NCBI RefSeq assembly: GCF_044385915.1
Contig: NZ_JBISCC010000125.1
Coordinates: 434,001 to 498,000 of the forward strand
DNA from: Thalassobellus citreus
GTDB taxonomy: Bacteria; Bacteroidota; Bacteroidia; Flavobacteriales; Flavobacteriaceae
Direction: 5' to 3'
Length of the DNA: 64,000 bases
In this document: positions 1-9,331 of the stretch, in pieces
Numbering within the stretch: position 1 is the stretch's first letter
Layout of the letters: each line of letters begins with the position of its first letter
Position numbers and translations under genes: made by a program
The notes under the pieces: generated by a model
Database searches by the model: none
What the model was told of the DNA's origin: nothing
Seen by the model: the letters and a program-made list of their open reading frames with translations, nothing else

Positions 1-895
1 CTACCGAATCTAATTCTGTATTTATAATATTTAAACGCTCATCAATAAAATCTGCTGTATTTTCAGCAATCAAATTTTTATCTACAATGGCTTCTTTGTT
101 GTACTCGTATATTAATTGATTTAAGATATCTTCACCTTTTTTTGGTACACGGTCAATTAATTTCAATTGAATTAAAGTAGCATTATCATCTATCAAATCA
201 ACTTTTAATTTTTTATTATAAAAATTTGCAACACTTTTTATAGGCAAAAACTTAACGATAACTGATGCCCAGCTACTAATTTGAGATTCCTGTAATTCAT
301 TATGAGTTATTACAAAGTCAATAAAATCTAATTCCACATGGCTATTAAAACTCGTCTTCATAACGGTTTCAGATTCTTGGTTTAGTAATTGCAATCTGCC
401 ATCTCCTAGGTTTTGTACCTTAAATGCATTATTTCCAAGTTCAATAGCATGTTCTAATTTTTTTTCATCTAAACGAAAAACCTCTACTTTAATGGGGCTT
501 TTTGTATATAAGGGTTGTGAAACTAAGTCACTATCATCAAGATATTGAACATTTAAATCTAAAGCCTTTACAGTATTAAACATTAACCTTTTTGAGGTTA
601 ATAAACCTAATTCATTAGCCATACTATTAGCACTTAATCCACTAAACATATCTACATCAAAACCCATTTTAGCTCTTGAACCTCCATTGTTTTTTTCATT
701 ATTTACAATAATACTAGCAACACTTGTATATTGTCTGGGTGCATATTTAATATAACAGACAGCTAAGGCCAGAAACATAAGCGTTGTGATAACAAACCAA
801 GGCCAAAAACGTTTATATTTATTTACAAATTGATGCAGATCTAATTGAATACTTTCTTCAGCAACAGGTAGGTATTTGTATTTCTCTTTTGCCAT
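1..895 (-). CDS. Wzc-type polysaccharide co-polymerase / tyrosine autokinase, N-terminal part (cut by window edge)
   Basis: An open frame starts at the ATG at 893-895 and stays open to the left edge, giving 298 residues. It begins MAKEKYKYLPV. A hydrophobic segment follows at about residues 30-50 (WPWFVITTLMFLALAVC), then a long, mostly polar region with Wzz/GumC-like features such as LNVQYLDDSDLVSQPLY. This is the layout of chain-length determinant proteins of the Wzc/GumC family: an N-terminal transmembrane helix, then a large periplasmic domain. In complete members a second helix and a cytoplasmic BY-kinase domain follow; here they would lie outside the window, so the kinase part is inferred. 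It sits 244 bp downstream of the WecG-like gene at the end of the capsule locus and would control polymer length and export. Confidence 0.8.
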   Translation of the reverse strand, partial: MAKEKYKYLPVAEESIQLDLHQFVNKYKRFWPWFVITTLMFLALAVCYIKYAPRQYTSVASIIVNNEKNNGGSRAKMGFDVDMFSGLSANSMANELGLLTSKRLMFNTVKALDLNVQYLDDSDLVSQPLYTKSPIKVEVFRLDEKKLEHAIELGNNAFKVQNLGDGRLQLLNQESETVMKTSFNSHVELDFIDFVITHNELQESQISSWASVIVKFLPIKSVANFYNKKLKVDLIDDNATLIQLKLIDRVPKKGEDILNQLIYEYNKEAIVDKNLIAENTADFIDERLNIINTELDSV

Positions 896-1139
896 TCTTT
901 TTTAATGTTTTAAAAAAATTGTTTCTAGTTTTGTTTAAGAGTATTGTATTGTTAAAACCAATAAAAATCTAAATTTCGTTAAGATTTCAATATATTTTTG
1001 TTTAAACTATATCTTTTACTCGAATAAAAATTTATCCTTTTTTAATTTGGAAATTCAATTTATGCTTTCAATCTAAAACTTTTCTTTAACTAATTCTAGA
1101 GTACCAAATAAAGAAAAATTTAAGAATAAATTAAAATAA

Positions 1140-1880
1140 TTAGGTTCTTACTTTTGCCTTAATAAGGTAACCACTAAAAACCGCCCCATAATATATATAA
1201 CGTTTCCACATGCGTTTAGGCTCCTTTAATAATCTACCTAACCATTCCAATCCTAGATTTTGCCATAATTGACTTGGTCTTGTTACTGTGCCTGCATAAA
1301 AATCAAAAACAGCACCTATAGCACAAATTGGACCATTTACATCTAGTGATTCTTTATGTTCTAAACTCCATTTTTCTTGTTTTGGTGCTGTCATACCAAC
1401 AAACAAAACATCGGGCTGAAAAGTATTAACTTCTGTTATAATTCTAGTATTTTCTTCTTGAGTAAATTCTTTTTTAAATGGAGGTGAATAGCTCCCCACT
1501 TTTATATTTGGATATTCTTTTGCAATTCGTTGCTTTATTTTTTCTAAGGTAGTTTCAGATGCTCCCATATAAAAACAAGACCCATGTTGCTTATTTAATC
1601 GGTGTAGTAGAAAAGCATGTACATCTGCACCCGCTATTTTTTTTAGTTTCTTTGACATTAACCATTTGGCAGCAATAACAATACCTACTCCGTCTGGCAA
1701 AAGTACATCCGAAGATTGTAAAGCTTTTTTAAATCGGGCATCTTTTTCTGCTAAACAATAGGAATATTGATTGATTGTATTAACAATCATTTTTTTGCCT
1801 TCTGGAAGACTATCTAAAGTTTCTGAAAACACCTTATAACCTAAACAAGATATGGTTGAAAATATATTCATAAAAGACAA
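1140..1880 (-). CDS. WecG/TagA/CpsF family glycosyltransferase
   Basis: A 246-residue protein that matches the WecG/TagA/CpsF (GT26) family along its length. Family signatures visible are LLPDGVGIV near residue 60, a GADV segment near residue 85 and DVLFVGMTAPKQEKW near residue 155. These enzymes transfer an N-acetyl-mannosaminyl-type sugar to an undecaprenyl-linked acceptor at the inner face of the membrane. There is no signal peptide. The first ATG (1880) is used; a second Met three residues later is an equally good start. It is the last gene of the leftward biosynthetic run before the Wzc-like gene. The exact sugar cannot be read from sequence. Confidence 0.87.
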   Translation of the reverse strand: MSFMNIFSTISCLGYKVFSETLDSLPEGKKMIVNTINQYSYCLAEKDARFKKALQSSDVLLPDGVGIVIAAKWLMSKKLKKIAGADVHAFLLHRLNKQHGSCFYMGASETTLEKIKQRIAKEYPNIKVGSYSPPFKKEFTQEENTRIITEVNTFQPDVLFVGMTAPKQEKWSLEHKESLDVNGPICAIGAVFDFYAGTVTRPSQLWQNLGLEWLGRLLKEPKRMWKRYIYYGAVFSGYLIKAKVRT

Positions 1881-1934
1881 TTTGAGGATTAATTTATTTA
1901 CAAAAGTATACTGTAAAAACTAGTTTTAATTTAT

Positions 1935-2519
1935 TTATAAGGATATTCCGTTTACCCCCTTGTATGAACTGTGAGCTTTTAAAAATTCTTTCTCTAAAGC
2001 AATATGTTTCTCGGTATCATCGTCATTATCGAAACGCGACGCAATTCTTCTTGCAGGGTTACCACCATAAATGCTATAATTCTCTGTAGTTTTAGTTACA
2101 ACTGCTCCTGCTGCTATTATACACCCCTTTTTAATTGTAACACCACTCATAACTATAGCTCCATAACCAACCCAAACATCATCTTCAATAACTGTTATAC
2201 TAGTTAAGCCTTTCCAATCATAATCATTATCTCTAATCCTTGAAGCCATGCGAATAGGCACTCCAAGTTGTTGATAATTATGATCATATTTACCAACTAT
2301 AGCAACATTATCTCCAAAAATCACATTATCACCAATTATACAATCTGTTTCAATTTGAGAATCTCTACCTATATAAAAGTTCTTCCCAATAGTCAGTGTG
2401 CTTTTTGCCCATAACTTAACTCGCATTCCTGTATAAAAATTAGGCCCAATGGTATAGTTTTTCCATTTTACCTTTTTTAGGTAAAAAAAGCGTAATTTTC
2501 GGATAGCATCTTTAATCAT
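1935..2519 (-). CDS. Hexapeptide-repeat (left-handed beta-helix) acyltransferase
   Basis: A 194-residue soluble protein with imperfect hexapeptide repeats (for example TIGKNFYIGRDSQIETDCIIGDNVIFGDN) and a typical C-terminal coil, VWVGYGAIVMSGVTIKKG then GGNPARRIASRF. This is the WcaF/Maa-type O-acetyltransferase fold, which normally moves an acetyl group from acetyl-CoA to a sugar hydroxyl. The gene is 6 bp from the upstream glycosyltransferase stop, consistent with co-transcription. It is one of three hexapeptide transferases in this locus, so the polymer probably carries O-acyl groups. The acceptor sugar is unknown. Confidence 0.85.
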   Translation of the reverse strand: MIKDAIRKLRFFYLKKVKWKNYTIGPNFYTGMRVKLWAKSTLTIGKNFYIGRDSQIETDCIIGDNVIFGDNVAIVGKYDHNYQQLGVPIRMASRIRDNDYDWKGLTSITVIEDDVWVGYGAIVMSGVTIKKGCIIAAGAVVTKTTENYSIYGGNPARRIASRFDNDDDTEKHIALEKEFLKAHSSYKGVNGISL

Positions 2520-2525
2520 AGCTAC

Positions 2526-3428
2526 TTACAATTTCAATAAGGTTTCTATTTTAGAACGAATTCTAGCCATTATGCCCATTTTAGACTGAAATTTCTTTTG
2601 GTATGCCTTAGTAATTTCAACTGGTTTTGGGTATTTAAAAACATTTGAGTGTTCTTTATCTAAATAAGGTATATAACGCTTTTCAGAACCGTTTGTATGT
2701 GTAGCATGCTCATCAAAACCATTATTATAAATTTTAGAACCCAATGGATAAAGTGTTAAACCATTAATTTTAAATTGATGATAAAACCAACGAATAGCCC
2801 ATGAATCTAAACTACCAGACATTTGCTTATCCAGCATGGCATTTAAATCTGATCCACCTTTAGCGAATTCTTTTCGAGCTTCTTTACTATTACAAAATGA
2901 TTCGTAAGACTGGACTTCCCAATCTACCTTTTCCCATCGATCTTGCCAAGTAGCCCATCCCCAAGACCAACCTCTATTCAAAAAATACATAGCATTAGGA
3001 TCGCTGTTTTTTAAACGTAAATCAAATGAATAGCCAGATATTGAAAAAACCTGCTCTTCATTTTTATAAGCGTTTAAAGCCCCATTCATATATGTAAGAA
3101 AATTGGGAGTCGTTAATAAATCATCTTCTAAAACAATAACTCGATCAAAATTTTTCATAACTTGACTTACCCCTCCAATAATAGAATTTGCTAACCCCTT
3201 ATTAGTTGCAGATTCATTGATTTGAATTGTTTTAAAACCATCTACCGTTTTTAAAAACAATCTGATTTTATTTATAATTTGTTTATCTTCTTCGTTTTTT
3301 GCACCATCAGAAAAAATAAACAAATCTGATGCTGAAGCCAATTCGTTATTCTTCAAAGCTTCAATGGTATTTTTTAAAGCCTTCAATCTTTTATATGTAA
3401 ACAGTAATATGGGTGCAGGAGTATTCAT
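2526..3428 (-). CDS. Family 2-like glycosyltransferase
   Basis: A 300-residue protein with a GT-A nucleotide-sugar-binding N-terminus (PILLFTYKRLKALKNTIEAL) and an acidic metal-binding motif, VIVLEDDLLTTPNF, near residue 100. The aromatic stretch NRGWSWGWATWQDRW near residue 150 is common in Bacteroidota capsule glycosyltransferases. No membrane segment or signal peptide is visible, so it should act on lipid-linked intermediates at the cytoplasmic face. Donor and acceptor cannot be assigned. It lies between the asparagine-synthase-like gene and a hexapeptide acyltransferase in the same leftward operon. Confidence 0.85.
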   Translation of the reverse strand: MNTPAPILLFTYKRLKALKNTIEALKNNELASASDLFIFSDGAKNEEDKQIINKIRLFLKTVDGFKTIQINESATNKGLANSIIGGVSQVMKNFDRVIVLEDDLLTTPNFLTYMNGALNAYKNEEQVFSISGYSFDLRLKNSDPNAMYFLNRGWSWGWATWQDRWEKVDWEVQSYESFCNSKEARKEFAKGGSDLNAMLDKQMSGSLDSWAIRWFYHQFKINGLTLYPLGSKIYNNGFDEHATHTNGSEKRYIPYLDKEHSNVFKYPKPVEITKAYQKKFQSKMGIMARIRSKIETLLKL

Positions 3429-3489
3429 ATTGAAAAAAGTTAAATATATTTCATCTAATTTTACTATCTAGTTCTAACAAATAAAGGAT

Positions 3490-4974
3490 TTATCTATTAT
3501 ATTTTTCAAATCCGAATTTGACCAGTATGCTTTTACACTTATATTTTAATTTTGTTTTAATTGTTTCAGGATTAATAGGTTCAAGCAATACTTCTGGCCA
3601 GAGTTTTTTCATTGTATCTCTATACAATGTATAATTTGGTTTTGAACGGTATTTTGTATTTATATGAAGCATAATATCCAAAAGTTCTCTGTTATTAAAA
3701 GGCGTAAAAGTGTCATGAACAATATCCCATTCTAACTGGCTTTGGGATTGCCAACTCCCTGTGCTTACTTCCCAATGAAATAAATCTAAAATGTTATATC
3801 CCTTATTATTTGATGGCTTTTTAACTTCATCAAACCAAACTGAAATTTGCTCGTCTATAAATGGAATTTCTTTCCATTTAGGATTAATATTCATAATATC
3901 CTGACTAGAGCTAATATTAGGATGTACTCCATTTTTATAAAAAAAACAACGTCCAGTTTCAGAACAACTTCCTTTTACTGACATGGTATCTTCAGGAAAA
4001 TTTTGAGAAATACCATAAGCTATATGCCCCCAATCTTCTAAATGTGCCATATCTGAATTACCTAAATAAACATCTTTAAATGCATCAGTTATTGGGATTC
4101 TACAGTCCATAACCTTATGAGGAAATCCCAATTTATTCGATAGTGAAATCGGAATTCTAAGATCATTAGAATTTGGACATAAAGACCTATACCGCAACGT
4201 ATAGAACAACATGTTTTCCCTAGCATCTTTGGTAGCACTTAAAAGTATCCTACTATCAAAACCACCTGTGAGACCTAGCCCTAGATTGTATTTTTTACTA
4301 CCTGCATCTAGTGTAAGTTTTAAAAGTGTTGCAAATTTTTCTTTATAGTCTTCATAAGGACCTATTTCTAATTGTTTAACAGGCCAATATCTTGTTTGTT
4401 TTAAGGTTGCGCTTTTTAAATAATGGTTAGCAACCAAATGATAGACTCCTGGATATAGTGAGGTACCACTAGGGAACCAATTTTCTTTGCTACCTTTCAC
4501 ATAATCTGAATTAAAATAGCTATTGTAACGTTCTCCCTTAACAATTAAATTTTGAGTGACTAACTTTAAAAGTAATGGCTGTGAAGCAGCATAAAAGTTG
4601 TTTTCATATTGTGCATAAAAAAATGATTTTAAACCGCATGCATCGTTAAAAAATGTAAAGTTATTATGCTCTTCGATAATTAAAACAAATCTACCAACCA
4701 ATCCATATAAAACCTTAGCGATACCTTCTTCACTTTTTTGACTTAACAAGTTTGTTAGAATTTCAATATTCGTTAATTCTGAATCCCTTGGATCAAGTAT
4801 GTGTCCTAACAATACTCCTTTCTTGCCATTTTTAGTAAATGAAGTCTGTATACAATCTGGATGTACATACAAATGGTGTTCCCCTATTTTTTCATAACAC
4901 CAATAATCCAACTCTGGACATGATTTAGGTGTCAATAAAAATTGTCTCCTAAATTTTAAATCTTTTAAACTCAT
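3490..4974 (-). CDS. Asparagine-synthase-like protein of a polysaccharide locus
   Basis: A 494-residue protein whose second half carries the PP-loop ATP-pyrophosphatase signature of asparagine synthetases (LGLGLTGGFDSRILL, residues 231-245) and a late NNRELLDIML segment. The first half resembles the class II glutamine amidotransferase fold (GLVGRFVLIIEEHNNFTFFNDACGLKSFFY). However, the protein starts MSLKDLK, so the catalytic cysteine expected right after the initiator Met is absent and glutaminase activity is unlikely. It would use free ammonia or another amine, or another acyl acceptor. Relatives in surface-polysaccharide loci are thought to amidate sugar acids. That role here is inference from context. 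Confidence 0.8.
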   Translation of the reverse strand: MSLKDLKFRRQFLLTPKSCPELDYWCYEKIGEHHLYVHPDCIQTSFTKNGKKGVLLGHILDPRDSELTNIEILTNLLSQKSEEGIAKVLYGLVGRFVLIIEEHNNFTFFNDACGLKSFFYAQYENNFYAASQPLLLKLVTQNLIVKGERYNSYFNSDYVKGSKENWFPSGTSLYPGVYHLVANHYLKSATLKQTRYWPVKQLEIGPYEDYKEKFATLLKLTLDAGSKKYNLGLGLTGGFDSRILLSATKDARENMLFYTLRYRSLCPNSNDLRIPISLSNKLGFPHKVMDCRIPITDAFKDVYLGNSDMAHLEDWGHIAYGISQNFPEDTMSVKGSCSETGRCFFYKNGVHPNISSSQDIMNINPKWKEIPFIDEQISVWFDEVKKPSNNKGYNILDLFHWEVSTGSWQSQSQLEWDIVHDTFTPFNNRELLDIMLHINTKYRSKPNYTLYRDTMKKLWPEVLLEPINPETIKTKLKYKCKSILVKFGFEKYNR

Positions 4975-5088
4975 GATTTTACTTTCACATACTAAAAATG
5001 TATGCCTTTATTTAGTTACTAATTGGTTTGCTGTTATAACTATCATTAAATTAATGAGGGACATAGTTAATTTTAAAAAAATAAGTTG

Positions 5089-6306
5089 TTAACAGTAAAA
5101 GTTTTCTGAAATATATTTTATTTTATTTTCTAAGGTCTGTTTTAGTGCATACCTGTATGCGTTTTCTGATAATCTCTTTAATTCTTTTCTATCTTTTTGT
5201 AAGTTTTTAATAAAACCTGCTAATTCTTTTATAGTTTTTTCTGGACTATCAACACTTGCGGTAAATCCTCTGTCTTCATTAATCATTAACCCTTGACCAT
5301 GAAGATTTAGTGTAATTACTGGTAACCCAAATACCATTGCCTCAATTAATTGAACACCACCAGAATCTCGTAATGAGGTAAACAAAAATGCATCATGGGT
5401 AGAATAATAAGATCTTACTTCTTCAAATGAAACCCTACCTATCCAGTTTACTTGACTTTCTAAATTATATTCTTTCCGCTTACTTAAAAAAGCATCTTTC
5501 ATATCACCATCTCCAACTACAGTTAACGTAATATCAGGACAATTTATTAATTCTCTCATAACGTCTAAAACTAATAGTATTCCTTTTCTGGGTAAAAAAC
5601 GACCAACCCATAATAATTTTAATTCTTCCCTATTTCCTTCGAATGTCAACTTAGCATCTTTAAAATATTCTATAGGCAAAGCTGAATCTAATATGGGCAC
5701 TACACTATTTGCTCTCATTTGTTTTGCCATTTTTAATGTATCTTCATTAGCTGCAAAAATCACCTTAGCTTTTTTAACCATTGATTTACATGCTGGATTT
5801 ATTTTTTTAAGAATTTCACTTATTTTTTCACGTTTTATTTCTGTTTTCCAATGTTCTTCAAAATAATCCTTAAATGCTTCTGGTGCTTTTTGTCCTCCAC
5901 CTGCTGGACCAAAAATAAATGGTATTGGTAATTTATACAGGAATGAACCTTGTTGTAAACTCCCCCAAGTGACATGATGCGCTAAATCAAAATTTTTAAT
6001 TCTATGCATTTTTTTAACGTGCTTGTAAGCTAACCATTGCCAAATTAAATAATGCATATACATACCTAATTGTGTCCAGTAATACATTTTATCTAAGCCA
6101 AAAGGTAAATCAATATAGGCTATTTCTAAATTCGAATTATTTTGACTCGCTGCTTCTATAGGAGCTTTCCCTTTACTTGTAGTAACACAATACACTTTAT
6201 GCCCATATAAAGATAATTGGTTTGCCCAATTAAAACCATTACCAGGTTCTGATCCTTTTGATGGATCACAGGAATAAGCAGATAAAACAACTTTCTTATA
6301 CAACAC
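5089..6306 (-). CDS. Family 4 glycosyltransferase (GT-B)
   Basis: A 405-residue GT-B protein. The N-terminus has the family pattern SAYSCDPSKGSEPGNGFNWA. The C-terminal half has LLWVGRFLPRKGI followed by a donor-binding segment, RDSGGVQLIEAMVFGLPVIT, the usual GT4 E-x7-E region; here Asp rather than Glu occupies the first acidic position. It should transfer a sugar from a nucleotide donor to the growing lipid-linked repeat unit. About 115 bp separate it from the asparagine-synthase-like gene and 29 bp from the hydrolase-like gene, within the same transcription unit. Confidence 0.88.
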   Translation of the reverse strand: MLYKKVVLSAYSCDPSKGSEPGNGFNWANQLSLYGHKVYCVTTSKGKAPIEAASQNNSNLEIAYIDLPFGLDKMYYWTQLGMYMHYLIWQWLAYKHVKKMHRIKNFDLAHHVTWGSLQQGSFLYKLPIPFIFGPAGGGQKAPEAFKDYFEEHWKTEIKREKISEILKKINPACKSMVKKAKVIFAANEDTLKMAKQMRANSVVPILDSALPIEYFKDAKLTFEGNREELKLLWVGRFLPRKGILLVLDVMRELINCPDITLTVVGDGDMKDAFLSKRKEYNLESQVNWIGRVSFEEVRSYYSTHDAFLFTSLRDSGGVQLIEAMVFGLPVITLNLHGQGLMINEDRGFTASVDSPEKTIKELAGFIKNLQKDRKELKRLSENAYRYALKQTLENKIKYISENFYC

Positions 6307-6335
6307 TAATTTTGTTTAAATTAAAGGCAATTTTA

Positions 6336-7214
6336 TTAAATTTTAGCTATTTTTTCTGTCAACTTCTTTTTAAACCGATTTACTACAGCCATGCCTACCG
6401 TATGTATCGTTTTAAACCAACCATCAATACTTACAGAAAACATAAATGGATGATATTCTTTTTTAGAAAGTTTTACCAATTGCTCTTTATCTAGTTTCAA
6501 AACGTGACCTAAATTGTGCCGTAAAAAAGGAAAACCGTGATTTGCTGTTTTAAAAGGTATCCTTAAAATATCTTTCTTTTTCTGAAAACTATCGTATTGC
6601 TTTTTATCAAATAAAGATTTACTTGATTGAAAATAGAAATAATCTGTCTCTGGCACTATAAAATCATCTATTTTAAAAAAGTTTGCTCGCTCAGTATCTC
6701 TATATTTAAATAATAATGGGTCTGTATTTGCATTGGAATCTTGCACAATTAAATCTAGATTTAATTGTGCATTAAAAGCATAAACCCGTTCTGCTTTTAA
6801 CAAACTACCATAAAGCATTGCTGCGAAACCGCCTGCTGAACTACCAATAGCAAAAATTCTATACCCAGCAGTTAGTTCTTTAAGTAATTTTATCAGTTCA
6901 TTCGGGGTATTGTATGTTGCGTTTATACCTTCGACATACCACTGTTTTTGTATGTCACGTATAAAAACATGCTTATGAGCAATTCTTAAAAAATTACGCT
7001 GCCATTCAAATTTATCTTTTACTGAAATACTATTTTGAAAAGCTTTAGGGGTATTTGGGTAATATAATTCGTTACTACTAAAATAAATAATACAAAGATC
7101 TTTTTGAACGTTATTATCTTCATATAGCTTTACTTTATAATTATTAGCATTTGAATAAAAGTCTAATACATCTGGACTATTTATTTGAAAAATAAAGTCT
7201 TCTACTGTTTCCAT
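6336..7214 (-). CDS. Alpha/beta-hydrolase-like protein in capsule operon
   Basis: A 292-residue protein that I cannot place in a named family. Residues 118-132 contain IGSSAGGFAAMLYG, a G-x-S-x-G nucleophile elbow with Ser126 as candidate nucleophile. A late TANHGFPFLRHNLGH segment offers candidate catalytic histidines. There is no signal peptide or membrane helix. Its start overlaps the end of the upstream GT2 gene by 13 bp, indicating translational coupling and a role in the same pathway. Possible roles include an acyl or aminoacyl transferase or an esterase acting on a sugar intermediate. None is proven by sequence. Confidence 0.6.
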   Translation of the reverse strand: METVEDFIFQINSPDVLDFYSNANNYKVKLYEDNNVQKDLCIIYFSSNELYYPNTPKAFQNSISVKDKFEWQRNFLRIAHKHVFIRDIQKQWYVEGINATYNTPNELIKLLKELTAGYRIFAIGSSAGGFAAMLYGSLLKAERVYAFNAQLNLDLIVQDSNANTDPLLFKYRDTERANFFKIDDFIVPETDYFYFQSSKSLFDKKQYDSFQKKKDILRIPFKTANHGFPFLRHNLGHVLKLDKEQLVKLSKKEYHPFMFSVSIDGWFKTIHTVGMAVVNRFKKKLTEKIAKI

Positions 7215-8026
7215 AAGCTAGGTATCAAAAGTCTTAAATGAATGCTTAGCATGTGTTTTAACGCTAAGCCTAAACCAAAGTGCCTATTTATATATATAAA
7301 ATAGTACTTTGGATGGCTATTTCCTAAAGGAGAGTAAAGTGCTTTAACACGTTCTTTAAAAGGGACATGGCTGTAACACCATTTAGGTAAATAGTCGTTA
7401 CTTTCACAGGTACCTAAGTATCGCTTTGTTGTTATTAGCTTAAACCCTTTTGCCATGGCACGCTGTCCATAATCAAAATCGCCAATAGCATGAGGAAAAA
7501 CAGGATCTAAATTCCCTACAGAATCAAACACCTTTTTTGGTACTAATAAGCAGTTCCCATTAATACTGTGGCATTCCTGTAAGTTACCATCTGGAATTAC
7601 TGGTGTACCATTTTTTGTTTGACCTCCATAGGTAAACTCTCCTGTTTTATCACTACAAAAAGCAGCACAAACAACTACTTGATTATTTTCTACTAATGCA
7701 CATTTTATCATGTCCTCTGGTGCATTAGGATATAAAAACGTATCATCATTTAAGAGCATGTAATAATCGTATTGATTAGACTTTGTTGCCGTATCCCATG
7801 CCAAATGCATTCCTCGATTCCAATACAAACTCCCTGTACCTTGAATTACATTTACTTGTGGAAATTTCTTCCTAATTGAATCTCCAGTACCATCTGTAGA
7901 GCCATCATCCACTAAGAACACGTCTAAACTAGCATTCTCAGGTATAGATACAAATAAATTTTCCAAACATGCTAAAGTTTTATTTACCCTATTAAAACAG
8001 GTAAGTAGCACTGCAATTTTATACAT
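7202..8026 (-). CDS. Family 2 glycosyltransferase (rhamnosyltransferase-like)
   Basis: A 274-residue GT-A protein starting MYKIAVLLTCFNRVNKTLACL, with VDDGSTDGT near residue 40 and the metal-binding LLNDDT near residue 90. The segment GSLYWNRGMHLAW near residue 65 is typical of the rhamnosyltransferase-like branch of GT2. A later GDFDYGQRA matches the acceptor-side acidic motif. It is cytoplasmic by sequence. It lies 3 bp after the polymerase-like gene and overlaps the hydrolase-like gene by 13 bp. Linkage and sugar are not predictable. Confidence 0.87.
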   Translation of the reverse strand: MYKIAVLLTCFNRVNKTLACLENLFVSIPENASLDVFLVDDGSTDGTGDSIRKKFPQVNVIQGTGSLYWNRGMHLAWDTATKSNQYDYYMLLNDDTFLYPNAPEDMIKCALVENNQVVVCAAFCSDKTGEFTYGGQTKNGTPVIPDGNLQECHSINGNCLLVPKKVFDSVGNLDPVFPHAIGDFDYGQRAMAKGFKLITTKRYLGTCESNDYLPKWCYSHVPFKERVKALYSPLGNSHPKYYFIYINRHFGLGLALKHMLSIHLRLLIPSLWKQ

Positions 8027-8029
8027 AAT

Positions 8030-9298
8030 TTAAGATTGTTTAATAACACGTACTTTTTTTAAAGTGGCTTTCCTATATCGGATGTCAAAAACACCACGAA
8101 TCCAATATTTAAATTCATCATCAGTCATACTTCTAAATGATACAGAATAGCACATACCAATTATAAACCACAAGAAAATATAAGAAAGATCAAAACGACT
8201 AAAGTCCTCCACCCATGCATAAGTCCATCTAAAACATATATATACCGCCAATATTTTCATATACCAGCTTTTAGATTTATATAACGCCAAATAGGAAGCC
8301 CTTAAGAATACTAAAAAATATAAGATTAAGCCAATCAGCCCTGTCCAAGTAAATACATTTAACACAGACACTTCATTCACATACCGCTCATATTTTCCTG
8401 TACCTGTTTGAGACTCAATAAGAGCTCCAAAAAGCAAAGAGTCATTACCACGAGCAGGAGTTCTTCCAAACCATACATAATCATTCACCAAAGCAGAAGC
8501 AATCACCTCAACATATAAACCAGTACGAGTATCTGCAGTTAAATCTTCTTGTTCTCCTGTTTTAGTAGCTGTAGTATAATCGCCTTCCACATAATCACTA
8601 ATTTTAAACACATTAAATTGACCAGTTAAACCTAAAACAAATAAAACAACAGGAAGACCTACCAGAAGAATACGAGCAACCCCTAAAATGTTTTTATTTA
8701 CAAATGGACGAAAATAGTAAAGTATTCCAAGAATCAAAGGAACTATAAATTTAATAACATTACTTCGAGCGGCGAAACTTGCTGTTATTCCTATAAATGT
8801 AAAGCATAACATTATTATTTTCCATTTCTTACTTAAAAGAGGTAAAAAAAGTAGAACAAAACTAACAGGAATTAAATATACACCATATGCAATTCTGTCA
8901 ATTATTAAAGCAAAAACAAAAAACAAAGGTAAAATATAGGTCATATAATTGTTAAAAACTATTTGCAACAAATTACGACTACTACTTATATATATTGTTA
9001 AGGGTAATAAAAGAGTAAAACCCATTGTTACCAAGTTTTTAACTTCCCAATAATTTTCTGCTACAAAAGCTCCCCTAATAATACTTACAATATTCCAAAG
9101 CAAATAGAGTTTTAAAATCAAAATATTTTTATCGTTTTCTTGATCATAATATTTAGTCTTAGCTTTGAGAAATAAAATTATTGTAAAACCATTTACTATC
9201 CAAAACAAAAATGTATTCCCTAATGGTATCGTACTCCAAGGGCTTACAGTTTCTAAAGTGATTAAAAAAATAAAGAGTAAGCTAATTTTCTTTATCAT
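8030..9298 (-). CDS. O-antigen/capsule polymerase-like (Wzy) membrane protein
   Basis: A 422-residue, very hydrophobic protein with about ten predicted membrane helices and one longer loop around residues 235-300 (TATKTGEQEDLTADTRTGLY and VWFGRTPARGND). That topology, a periplasmic loop with conserved Arg residues between late helices, is what Wzy and O-antigen-ligase family proteins show. As the only such protein in the locus, it is the best candidate for polymerising repeat units at the periplasmic face. Sequence identity within this family is low, so the call rests on topology and neighbourhood. Confidence 0.72.
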   Translation of the reverse strand: MIKKISLLFIFLITLETVSPWSTIPLGNTFLFWIVNGFTIILFLKAKTKYYDQENDKNILILKLYLLWNIVSIIRGAFVAENYWEVKNLVTMGFTLLLPLTIYISSSRNLLQIVFNNYMTYILPLFFVFALIIDRIAYGVYLIPVSFVLLFLPLLSKKWKIIMLCFTFIGITASFAARSNVIKFIVPLILGILYYFRPFVNKNILGVARILLVGLPVVLFVLGLTGQFNVFKISDYVEGDYTTATKTGEQEDLTADTRTGLYVEVIASALVNDYVWFGRTPARGNDSLLFGALIESQTGTGKYERYVNEVSVLNVFTWTGLIGLILYFLVFLRASYLALYKSKSWYMKILAVYICFRWTYAWVEDFSRFDLSYIFLWFIIGMCYSVSFRSMTDDEFKYWIRGVFDIRYRKATLKKVRVIKQS

Positions 9299-9331
9299 AT
9301 ATTTTTTTAAAATGAAAACATTATAGAATTA

